Shown in pieces: positions 56,257-63,649 of a stretch of DNA of 64,000 nucleotides; position 1 is the first letter of the stretch, and every line of letters starts with the position of its first letter. Position numbers and translations under genes: made by a program. This stretch comes from Chaenocephalus aceratus (Eukaryota > Chordata > Actinopteri > Perciformes > Channichthyidae). The notes below the pieces were generated by a model. The model was not told where the DNA came from and searched no databases. It saw nothing but the letters and a program-made list of their open reading frames with translations. The stretch covers positions 1 to 64,000 of the forward strand of contig JAMFTG010000147.1 of NCBI GenBank assembly GCA_023974075.1. Direction: 5' to 3'.

Positions 56257-57345
56257 ATGGATCTGAGAAAAACCAAGTCTGATGTAGCCTGCCCTTATTA
56301 TCACCAGGATAATGGATATGGGCTTAATGACTGGATGTTACAAAGTAGGGGAGAGGATGTTCCCGAAGAAGAGCTCTCGTCTATATCATATCCATGTAAG
56401 GTCTTTAGGACAAAAGAGGACCATGATAACATGACATATGAAGAATATCTTTCTTTAAAAGATGGTATTATAGATAACCTTTATAGAAACAGTATATCTC
56501 ATGCCACTCGCCAAGATCGCAAACGACAATTAGCAGAAAAGAATAGAAAAAGTAAAGAAAAACGAAGAAAAAGCAACATGAAAAGGAGAAGAAAAATTAA
56601 AAGCAAACGCAGAATGCGAATGAAAAGAAAAGGGACCATAGGACGCAAAACTAAAAAGACAAAAAGAAGGAAGGTGAAAAGAAAAAGAAACAAAGTGAAG
56701 AAATTTAAACTAGAGGATGATGTTGTAGAGCCATTACCGGATCATAATAATCTTATAGATCATCTCCCGCTAACCGACTGCTGCGAATGTGTTGAACAAA
56801 TACCAAAAGCAATGGCAGAACTTTGCTTCAGTATAATGAGAGAAAAAGCGCGATACTGTGGAATTGCCCAAATTGGCGACAGTGCCAGAATATGTATTAA
56901 AAAACTGTTGGAGGATCTCTATTCTAGTGTCGGTTGTCATTACAGCGAAGGATACGCCAAAACGTGTGACGACATAGACAAAGCTTTTGAAGACAATTAT
57001 ATGGTACCTGTCCTTACAGCTAAACAAATCCTACGCCAGGTATTCAACAGACCACAAGAAGCACAAGAAGTCCCAGAAAGGATTACATTCAGAGCTAATA
57101 ATGGAGAAACCGAAGAAGAAGCAAAGCAGATTATAATCGTTGCGGGTGAAAGGATAGAGAATTTACATGTGATGTTAATGCATTTATCTGATATAAAAAA
57201 TGCTTTCGTATACTTCCAAGAGACCCCTAAACATCTACTTGGGCTGTGTGAATTGAACGACAAACCGATCACTGTCAATGAAACGCGGAGAGAAGCAGCA
57301 GTGCAAATCGTTAAGTCTATTACCTTGTATGCACTACGACATTAA
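56257..57345 (+). CDS. 363-aa highly basic protein, full copy
   Basis: I do not recognise the family. Residues 1-90 are mixed and acidic in places (MDLRKTKSDVACPYYHQDNG, EDVPEEELSS). Residues about 88-150 are almost solid Lys/Arg (for example RRKSNMKRRRKIKSKRRMRM), which suggests nuclear or nucleolar targeting and nucleic-acid binding. From about 168 a globular, partly helical domain follows with cysteines (DCCECVEQIP, MREKARYCGI, SSVGCHYSEGYAKTCDDID) and ends TLYALRH. It has its own promoter cassette. A stub at 60855-61052 and a truncated copy at 57529-58078 repeat its start. An ATTAAA signal follows near 57400. A role in element DNA or RNA handling is a guess. Confidence 0.75.
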   Translation: MDLRKTKSDVACPYYHQDNGYGLNDWMLQSRGEDVPEEELSSISYPCKVFRTKEDHDNMTYEEYLSLKDGIIDNLYRNSISHATRQDRKRQLAEKNRKSKEKRRKSNMKRRRKIKSKRRMRMKRKGTIGRKTKKTKRRKVKRKRNKVKKFKLEDDVVEPLPDHNNLIDHLPLTDCCECVEQIPKAMAELCFSIMREKARYCGIAQIGDSARICIKKLLEDLYSSVGCHYSEGYAKTCDDIDKAFEDNYMVPVLTAKQILRQVFNRPQEAQEVPERITFRANNGETEEEAKQIIIVAGERIENLHVMLMHLSDIKNAFVYFQETPKHLLGLCELNDKPITVNETRREAAVQIVKSITLYALRH

Positions 57346-57524
57346 CTTGGTAAAATGTAATATGTTTTCTATGAATTGTGTTGAATGTTGTGTTTTTTCA
57401 ATTAAACAACCATTACACAATGAAAATGTGTTTTATTTTTTTTGCTTTCATATATAGTAATAGTATTGTAAACGAAACATTTATAGTGTATCATGTGCTT
57501 TCATTGTATGCTCTGTTTTTTTGA
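57346..57524. other. Centre of the inverted duplication with a gene fragment
   Basis: 57461-57520 contains a shortened direct copy of the 154-aa gene: TAATAGTATTGTAAACGAAA followed by GTGTATCATGTGCTTTCATT, skipping about 60 bp of the gene. The same TAATAGTATTG junction occurs at the stub ending near 60910. Confidence 0.7.
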
Positions 57525-57528
57525 CATT

Positions 57529-58078
57529 GCTTTTGGTATTTGTTCAAGACATTCGCAGCAGTCGGTTAGCGGGAGATGATCTATAAGATTATTATGATCC
57601 GGTAATGGCTCTACAATCATCCTCTAGTTTAAATTTCTTCACTTTGTTTCTTTTTCTTTTCACCTTCCTTCTTTTTGTCTTTTTAGTTTTGCGTCCTATG
57701 GTCCCTTTTCTTTTCATTCGCATTCTGCGTTTGCTTTTTTTTTCTTCTCCTTTTCATGTTGCTTTTTCTTCGTTTTTCTTTACTTTTTCTATTCTTTTCT
57801 GCTAATTGTCGTTTGCGATCTTGGCGAGTGGCATGAGATATACTGTTTCTATAAAGGTTATCTATAATACCATCTTTTAAAGAAAGATATTCTTCATATG
57901 TCATGTTATCATGGTCCTCTTTTGTCCTAAAGACCTTACATGGATATGATATACGCGAGAGCTCTTCTTCGGGAACATCCTCTCCCCTACTTTGTAACAT
58001 CCAGTCATTAAGCCCATATCCATTATCCTGGTGATAATAAGGGCAGGCTACATCAGACTTGGTTTTTCTCAGATCCAT
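57529..58078 (-). pseudogene. Basic-protein gene, truncated copy
   Basis: The start and first ~118 residues match the full copy at 56257. A length change in the A-rich basic region shifts the frame (RRRKKKQTQNANEKKRD) and causes an early stop at about 57683. The underlying DNA homology continues to 57525, where the duplication ends in the middle of the gene. Confidence 0.85.
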
Positions 58079-58145
58079 GGCTAGTTTTTAACGGTCGTCC
58101 TTAGTTTTATATGATTTGCTGAGTGGGTGGGACATATTGCGTTGA
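58079..58145 (-). promoter_or_regulatory. Shared 5' cassette promoter, copy 2
   Basis: Mirror of the cassette at 56190-56256, including the TATA-like ATATAAAAC and CTCAGCAAATCAT blocks on the minus strand. Confidence 0.65.
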
Positions 58146-58189
58146 GTGGGAAGGCTTCATCTGTAGAAAGTACTCTGTTTGAGGAGATT

Positions 58190-58640
58190 TCGTAATAATG
58201 GCAGTTTGTCATTTTGAGGGTATTTCAGTGAAACAAGGCTGTTTTGAACATTTGACAGATTTATGCTTAAATTCTCTGAGAAAGTTACCGAAAGATACAC
58301 TTTTCTTTTTAAAAAAGCTGAAAAGTAGATAATGAAGTAGACTTTGTGTCAGTAGATTTCGTTAAGAATCTTTGACAGATTTATGCTTAATTCTCTCAAG
58401 AAGGTTACCGAAAGATACACTTTTGTATTAAAAGCTGAAAAGTAGATAATGAAGGACTTTGTTTCAGTAGATTTGGTTAAGAATCTGACTCTTAATGGCA
58501 GTTTGTCATTTTGAGGGTATTTCAGTGAAACAAGGCTGTTTTGAACATTTGACATTTATGCTTAAATTCTCTGAGAAAGTTACCGAAAGATACACTTTTC
58601 TTTTTAAAGAAGCTGAAAAGTAGATAATGAAGTGTGCTTT
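58190..58640 (-). repeat. Tandem repeat array, right copy
   Basis: Mirror image of 55700-56150 with the same three units and a few length differences. Confidence 0.85.
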
Positions 58641-58790
58641 GTGTGTACAGACACACAGAAAACACTGAAAAACACAACAAGAAGGACTGTAATACACATG
58701 TATCAGATACGCTCCCCTTGCTATAATGATGACAACAGTTTTTAGATGTAAAGAACACTTTTTTTATTTTTTCACCCACAAAATCAATAG

Positions 58791-59255
58791 TTATACTGAT
58801 TGTAGCATCCCCAGGACAGTCTCCAGCTTAGAATTCCCCATATTATTGGAGATATCGTGATGGAGTTTTTTCACTTCAGTCAAAATATTCACGTGTATGC
58901 TGTTTTCAACACACAGATGCATTACATCTACAAACAGAGCATACAATGAGAGCACATGATACACTTTTGATGTTTGTTTCATTTCTGAGATAATGTTACA
59001 GAATGTTTCGGAAAATGAAGATTCCAGGACCACTTTAAATGTTTCGTTTACAAGCGTTTCCCAATGACCCGGAATAGTACTGCCAGAACGAACGATATCC
59101 AAAATGTCTTGTAGTTTACAAACTTCAGCCATTCTTTTTACACAGGGGTCACTACTCGTTCTGTTTTCAATCGTCCCCATCACCACATTTATTAAACGGG
59201 TAATGACTACATTATGATCAATATATACAGAGCGTTTTGCAAAGTAGTTTCCCAT
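58791..59255 (-). CDS. 154-aa helical protein, copy 2
   Basis: Same length and almost the same sequence as the protein at 55091-55555, with a handful of substitutions (CKLQDILDIV for CKLEDILDIV, IPGHWETLV for IQGHWETVV, MGNSKLET for MGNAKLET). The differences are few and conservative and both frames are intact. It starts only 7 nt after the end of the C2HC-motif gene on the same strand, so the two may share one transcript. It has the same possible N-myristoyl signal and the same tentative Bcl-2-like reading as copy 1. Confidence 0.7.
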   Translation of the reverse strand: MGNYFAKRSVYIDHNVVITRLINVVMGTIENRTSSDPCVKRMAEVCKLQDILDIVRSGSTIPGHWETLVNETFKVVLESSFSETFCNIISEMKQTSKVYHVLSLYALFVDVMHLCVENSIHVNILTEVKKLHHDISNNMGNSKLETVLGMLQSV

Positions 59256-59262
59256 TTTTATT

Positions 59263-59826
59263 TTACTTAAAGAAAAAAGTCACTGCATTGAACAAGTCCC
59301 TGGCTTCTTCTCCATCCGACTGTTGTTTGTTAGTCTTCTTCTTCTCCATCCAACTCTGTATGGATATTTCAAGTCTCTCCTTGAGGCATCTGCATTTTAC
59401 AAGCTTGTGCAGAAAAGCTTCCGAAGCGCGTCCTATCCTCAGTTTATCCTCGCAAATGCCTTTTTCAATAAGACTCTGGTCAATCACTGCAACGAAGTCG
59501 GCGAGCCAAAGTCTTTTCATTAACGCATTGTAATTGTTTCTGAAGAAGAAATCGGGCATGTCATTCCGACAATCGTGTTGCCTCTGGTCGGGGTTACTGC
59601 GTCGGCATTCTTTGCAGATTTCTTTTCTGTACCGATACATCACCATCTCCAGAATATAAAACAACTCCGATTTCACTGTGTCCCTAAACCGAGACTTCTT
59701 GACCCGAGGAGTAGCATCAGCAGCAGTAGTACTGCAAGATTCGGGTTTCCCACATGGTGGTGTTGCTGGTAGACGCTGTTCCTGACTGCAACTCGCGGGG
59801 GGAGTCTTGGCTTTTCTCTGCTCCAT
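59263..59826 (-). CDS. C2HC-motif protein, intact family member (187 aa)
   Basis: Function unknown. Residues 1-45 are low-complexity and proline/serine rich after the shared leader MEQRKAK. A helix (FRDTVKSELFYILEMVMYRY) leads into KEICKECRRSNPDQRQHDC, a C-x2-C-x9-H-x-C arrangement that could bind zinc. A helical domain follows (NNYNALMKRLWLADFVAVID, RIGRASEAFLHKLVKCRCL). The broken paralogue at 61984-62642 keeps the same motif and spacing. It carries the shared promoter cassette. Downstream on the same strand is the 154-aa gene. Confidence 0.7.
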   Translation of the reverse strand: MEQRKAKTPPASCSQEQRLPATPPCGKPESCSTTAADATPRVKKSRFRDTVKSELFYILEMVMYRYRKEICKECRRSNPDQRQHDCRNDMPDFFFRNNYNALMKRLWLADFVAVIDQSLIEKGICEDKLRIGRASEAFLHKLVKCRCLKERLEISIQSWMEKKKTNKQQSDGEEARDLFNAVTFFFK

Positions 59827-59915
59827 GGCTAGTTTACAATGATCGTCTTAGCGAGGTCCTTCGTTTTAGATGATTTTCTGAGTGGAGGGTGGGGCTCATT
59901 GCGTTGAATGGGGGA
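59827..59915 (-). promoter_or_regulatory. Shared 5' cassette promoter, copy 3
   Basis: On the minus strand: CAACGCAATGAGCCCCACCC, then CTCAGAAAATCATCTAAAAC, AAGGACC and CTAGCC before the ATG at 59826. TCTAAAAC stands where copy 1 has ATATAAAAC. Confidence 0.65.
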
Positions 59916-60330
59916 GTCAATTATAGAATTGATAGTTTTTAGAAAAAAAGTTCTTTAAGAGTTGTAGCTTTTTCATCTCATCTCCAGCAATAGGTGAAAT
60001 TAAGAATAAGTAATAGTTTGTCATGATTTTACGGAAAAAGTATAGTTTATCAGAAATATGGAAAAGTCATTGTGTACAAATAGTATGTTGAAAATCAAAA
60101 AAGAAAACTCAATTCAATACAATTTAATGAATATTTTACCCTGTTCTAAAGTTTTGCACCCTTAAGGAAAAACCCCTTCCTTACCAAGTACTTCATATTA
60201 TACCCTTTGTTAAGTGTTGCGTACATCAGGGTGTATCTCAAAGTATCTTGGTAACATAAAATAACTAAAATATGTAAGTTTATCAGAAAAAAAAAACCAT
60301 TATTTAACTGAACAAGTGTTGCATACATCA
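59880..60330 (-). repeat. Direct repeat of about 450 bp, first copy
   Basis: Repeated at 61100-61556 in the same orientation. Shared blocks: TTGTAGCTTTTTCATCTCAT, CTCCAGCAATAGGT, AAAACTCAATTCAATACAA, TTTACCCTGTTCTAAAGTTT and GCGTACATCAGGGTGTATCT. It is non-coding and lies upstream of a gene start in both cases. Confidence 0.88.
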
Positions 60331-60854
60331 AAGTGTGTCTAAAAGTATCTTAGTAACACAAGAAAAGAGAAAAAAGCCTTGATGTCAACAAAACTGTATT
60401 TTTCCACTGAAATAGCGTTAAAATAAAAAAAAGTGCCTTTAAAGAAAATGTATTCAGACAAAGTATTTTATTTTCAAAAAAAAAAAAAAAAAGTTTAAGG
60501 TTTTGCATACATAAAAAGTGTATCTTACAGTTCCGTTGTGAGAGAATTACACACAAATCTTAAAGTGTCAGGGAAAATTGTTAAAATCATAAACTTACCT
60601 TTTAGAGAAACAGTCTTTAAGAAAAAATCTAATCAGACTGTACTTCATTTTCTAGTTTTAAGGTTTTGCATCCCTCAAAGTGTGTCTAAAAGTATCTTGG
60701 CAAAGAGAAAAAAGCCAAAATCTGCCTTTAAAAGAATCCGAATTCCTTATAAAGTACTTCATATTCAACCAGTTTCAGTTTTCAGACACCAAACTGTATC
60801 TAAAAGTATCTTGGTAACACAAGAAAAAGAGTAAGTGTAATTTATTCGGTAATG
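60331..60854. other. AT-rich spacer with repeated GTATCTTGGTAAC-like units
   Basis: Several degenerate units with AAAAGTATCTTGGTAAC or AAAAGTATCTTAGTAAC and CATACAT blocks recur. No coding sequence is recognised. Confidence 0.5.
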
Positions 60855-61052
60855 TTACAGAATGTTTCTGAAAAATGAAGATTCCTGGACCACTTTAAAT
60901 GTTTCGTTTACAATACTATTACATATAGAGGAGAGCTCTTCTTCGGGAACATCCTCTCCCCTACTTTGTACCATCCAGTCATTAAGCCCATATCCATTAT
61001 CCTGGTGATAATAAAGGTAGGCTACATCAGACTTGGTTTTTCTCAGATCCAT
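60855..61052 (-). pseudogene. Fusion stub: basic-protein start joined to a 154-aa gene fragment
   Basis: The first 43 residues follow the basic protein (MDLRKTKSDVAYLYYHQDNG to EEELSSI). The frame then passes through TAATAGTATTG into VNETFKVVQESSF, a piece of the 154-aa protein. The frame stays open for 65 codons. The same junction sequence recurs at the centre of the palindrome (57461). Confidence 0.75.
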
Positions 61053-61140
61053 GGCTAGTTTTCAACGGTCGTCTTGGTGGGGTCCTTCGTTTTAGATGAT
61101 TTGCTGAGTGGGGTGGGACTTATTGCGTTGAGTGGGGGGA
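61053..61140 (-). promoter_or_regulatory. Shared 5' cassette promoter, copy 4
   Basis: On the minus strand: CAACGCAATAAGTCCCACCC, CTCAGCAAATCATCTAAAAC, AAGGACC and CTAGCC before the ATG at 61052. Confidence 0.65.
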
Positions 61141-61556
61141 GTCAGTGTAGAATTGAGAGTTTTTAGAAAAAAGTTCTTTAAGCGTTGTAGCTTTTTCATC
61201 TCATCTCCAGCAATAGGTCATCATTTAAGAACAAGTAATAGTTTTGTCAAGATTCTACAGAAAAAAGTCAAAAAAGTATAGTACGTCAGAAATATGTAAA
61301 AGTCATATAGTATGTTGAAAATCAAAAAAAAAAAGAAAACTCAATTCAATACAAATTAATGAATATTTTACCCTGTTCTAAAGTTTTGCACCCTTAAAGA
61401 AAAACCCCTTCCTTACCAACTACTTCATATTATACCCTTTGTTAAGTGTTGCGTACATCAGGGTGTATCTCAAAGTATCTTGGTAACATAAAATAACTAA
61501 AATATGTAAGTTTATCAGAAAAGAAAAAACCTTGTTTATCTGAACAAGTGTTGCAT
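61100..61556 (-). repeat. Direct repeat of about 450 bp, second copy
   Basis: Partner of 59880-60330. It ends abruptly at about 61556 where integrase sequence begins, which places a rearrangement breakpoint there. Confidence 0.88.
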
Positions 61557-61560
61557 ACAC

Positions 61561-61863
61561 CAAGAGATCTGCTTGAAATTGTTGCAGCGGTCTGAGTACG
61601 AAAACTCTGTTTCTTGCAAAATGCACCCGTGCCGGTTTATGTAAAGTATATGCGTCTTGCTCAGATAAATATTTTCTGACTTTCTCTACATTTATTTGTT
61701 TACCCATTTCATCCTGTACAGCTCTATGGAGTTTATCCACACCTCCTAAACTCCCTGGATTAGATGGAGTGTAATACACCCTATGCATAACACGTTTCTC
61801 AGACATGTTTCCTGTTACACCCCCGATGAGGTAATGAGTACAGCATTTTTTCTTACATTGCAT
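61561..61863 (-). pseudogene. Polinton-type integrase, N-terminal part
   Basis: On the minus strand the frame reads HRVYYTPSNPGSLGGVDKLH, VEKVRKYLSEQDAYTLHKPA and FARNRVFVLRPLQQFQADLL. The YYxPxxPGSxGGVDxL block and the LSEQDAYTLHKP block are typical of Polinton/Maverick integrases, and QAD holds the first catalytic aspartate. Homology stops right after it, and the frame runs into unrelated repeat sequence. The remaining catalytic part is found on the plus strand at 51731-52146. Confidence 0.82.
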
Positions 61864-61983
61864 TTTATTGATATATCACACCCATGTAAAGAAAAAACAT
61901 GTTACAAAAGAAGTAAAATATAAAAAACAGATCAAAAATAAAAACATACTTTAACGAAAAAGTATCAAAAATAAAAACTCTTC

Positions 61984-62642
61984 CTAATGCTGCCAGAAGG
62001 CCCAAGCTGCTCTTGTAATCTTCATTTGGGCCTCGTCGTTCTCTATCAGCTGTTCGTATAGTTTCTCGATTTTAGCCTCAAAGAGTCTGGTGCTTCTGAG
62101 GTTGTGTGCAGAATCGCCTCGGTAGCTCCATAGACTCTCCTCTCTGACACATGAAGGTGGTTCTGGTGCAGAGCGTCCCGAATGGCTGGAATGAAACGAA
62201 CGGTCCACAGTCTCTTTATCACTTCATCGTAGTGTAAATCCAAATAGTATTCATCGGTAGGGAATAAACACTCGTGCTGTCTCTGACTGGGGTGATCGAC
62301 TTGACATCCGTTACATGTTTCCTTTCTGTACAGTTGCACGACTCTATCCAGCAGATGAACTATAACCGCTTTTTACCGTGTTCAGGAATGCCGTTGTCCT
62401 AATACGTTCTGCAGCATCACCCTTGGGAGCACAAGTAGAGCATGGCATATCAACGCCAACCTCGGTTGATTCCTCTGGAGACTTGGATGGATGTTGAGGC
62501 ATATCCAGCCACCCGGTGATATCAATGTCAGCCATAGCGCTGTCCAGATCTGGTGTCCAAAATGTTGGTGAGGATGGCGGTCCTGTAGGCGTTTGATCCA
62601 GGCTGCATATCGTGGGGAGAGACTTTTTTTTCTCGGATCCAT
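61984..62642 (-). pseudogene. C2HC-motif family gene, frameshifted
   Basis: The gene starts MDPRK at 62642 and is spread over three frames. The start frame shifts in an A-run near 62625. The next block (MADIDITGWLDMPQHPSKSP, IRTTAFLNTVKSGYSS) ends by a shift near 62345. The motif block (LYRKETCNGCQVDHPSQRQH followed by E and C) has the same C-x2-C-x9-H-x-C spacing as the intact paralogue. After another shift near 62105 the end reads LFEAKIEKLYEQLIENDEAQ and stops at 61984. The start is nearly identical to the left-end fragment 52158-52305. Confidence 0.75.
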
Positions 62643-62735
62643 GGTTGCTGCTCTCTAAAAATGTCCTTGCGAGGTCCTTACTTTTAAATGATCTGCTGAG
62701 GTGGGCGGGACTTGTTATGTTGACTGGGGGGCGGA
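62643..62735 (-). promoter_or_regulatory. Shared 5' cassette promoter, copy 5 (most diverged)
   Basis: On the minus strand: CAACATAACAAGTCCCGCCC, CTCAGCAGATCATTTAAAAG and AAGGACCTCGC before the ATG at 62642. The block order is the same as in the other copies but the final leader differs. Confidence 0.6.
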
Positions 62736-63516
62736 GTCCTCTGCAAACGTGAGGGTCTTTTTCACCAGTATAATGTCCATCGATGTCTGACTTTGTTTAA
62801 AAAGCTCTTTAAGCTTTGTAGCTTTTCCTTCAATCATTTCCAGCCATGCAGTCAGAGGCACCCTCAAGGACGTTTGAAATACCCCGCAGGTAGAATTAAA
62901 ATACTCCAAAACAAAATCATCAGAGGAGTCCTTACCCAACGTCACCAAACGGCTTGAGCGTAATACCAACGCCCAGAGGGTCCGCTTTTAGTTTCCCAGA
63001 CGGTGCTTGTCAGGACTCTTCTCCCTTCTGGCTGTGTGGGAATATCTCCTTCTTCTTCCTCCACATTGAGGGGTAAGGATGCAAGCTCTTCTTTAATCTC
63101 GCATGTTGTTTGTGTTTCTTGTTTTTCTTTGCAAATATCTTGTACACCGGTGGTTCCACGATGGTTTCTTGATGCACTACTTCTTCCGTTACAATGGTTG
63201 CGTGTAGATCTTGGGAAGACACCAGAGTTAACACAGCCCAATCTGTTGAGGTCAGTGTCGCTTTAACACTACGAGGTCCATACGTTTCTCCATTCTTCAG
63301 ATTGTAGAAATGCAGTTCATTAGCCATATAGTTGAATATATAACCCCAAACATCGCCATTTTTTAGAGTCCATTCTTCGTGAAGTTCTTCGGCTGTAGGT
63401 GTCTGAACCCGGCATACAAACTTCATTCGTTTCTTGATTGGAGCACCCAACGGATGGTTGTAAGTTGTCACCGGTGTCTCGCTGATTAAATTCATATCAA
63501 GACGTCTCTTGGCCAT
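62715..63516 (-). pseudogene. Terminal-repeat gene (starts inside the TIR), frameshifted
   Basis: The gene begins MAKRRLDMNLISETPVTTYN inside the right terminal repeat. The first frame (168 codons, stop at 63010) includes EEWTLKNGDVWGYIFNYMAN and GPRSVKATLTSTDWAVLTL, then turns basic (KIFAKKNKKHKQHARLKKSL). A second block in another frame, 62969-62715, reads SSRLVTLGKDSSDDFVLEYF and GVFQTSLRVPLTAWLEMIEG. The two blocks have similar layout (strands, then Leu-Thr and Trp), loosely reminiscent of the PC4 single-strand DNA-binding fold. That is only a resemblance. One or more frameshifts near 63010 separate them. Confidence 0.6.
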
Positions 63517-63595
63517 TTTCTCTCGACTTGAGAAATATTTAAGAGTGAAGCTGGCTTTTTATTTAGACAGAGGGAGAGGGGTTGATGGGTGGGGA

Positions 63596-63649
<54 letters not shown>

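Larger units (their letters stand above)
55077..56814 (+). repeat. Left arm of a 1.74-kb inverted duplication
   Basis: Inverted partner of 57525-59271. It holds the whole 154-aa gene, the tandem-repeat spacer and the first half of the basic-protein gene. Homology starts at AAGTAAAATAAAA just before the 154-aa start codon and ends at CAATG (56810-56814) inside the basic-protein frame. Confidence 0.92.
57525..59271 (-). repeat. Right arm of the 1.74-kb inverted duplication
   Basis: Inverted partner of 55077-56814, nearly identical by eye with scattered substitutions and small length changes. The arms are separated by about 710 bp. Confidence 0.92.

Noticed and set aside
56499..56693. Minus-strand Phe/Leu-rich frame resembling a membrane protein
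   Set aside because: It is the antisense of the Lys/Arg block of the basic protein.
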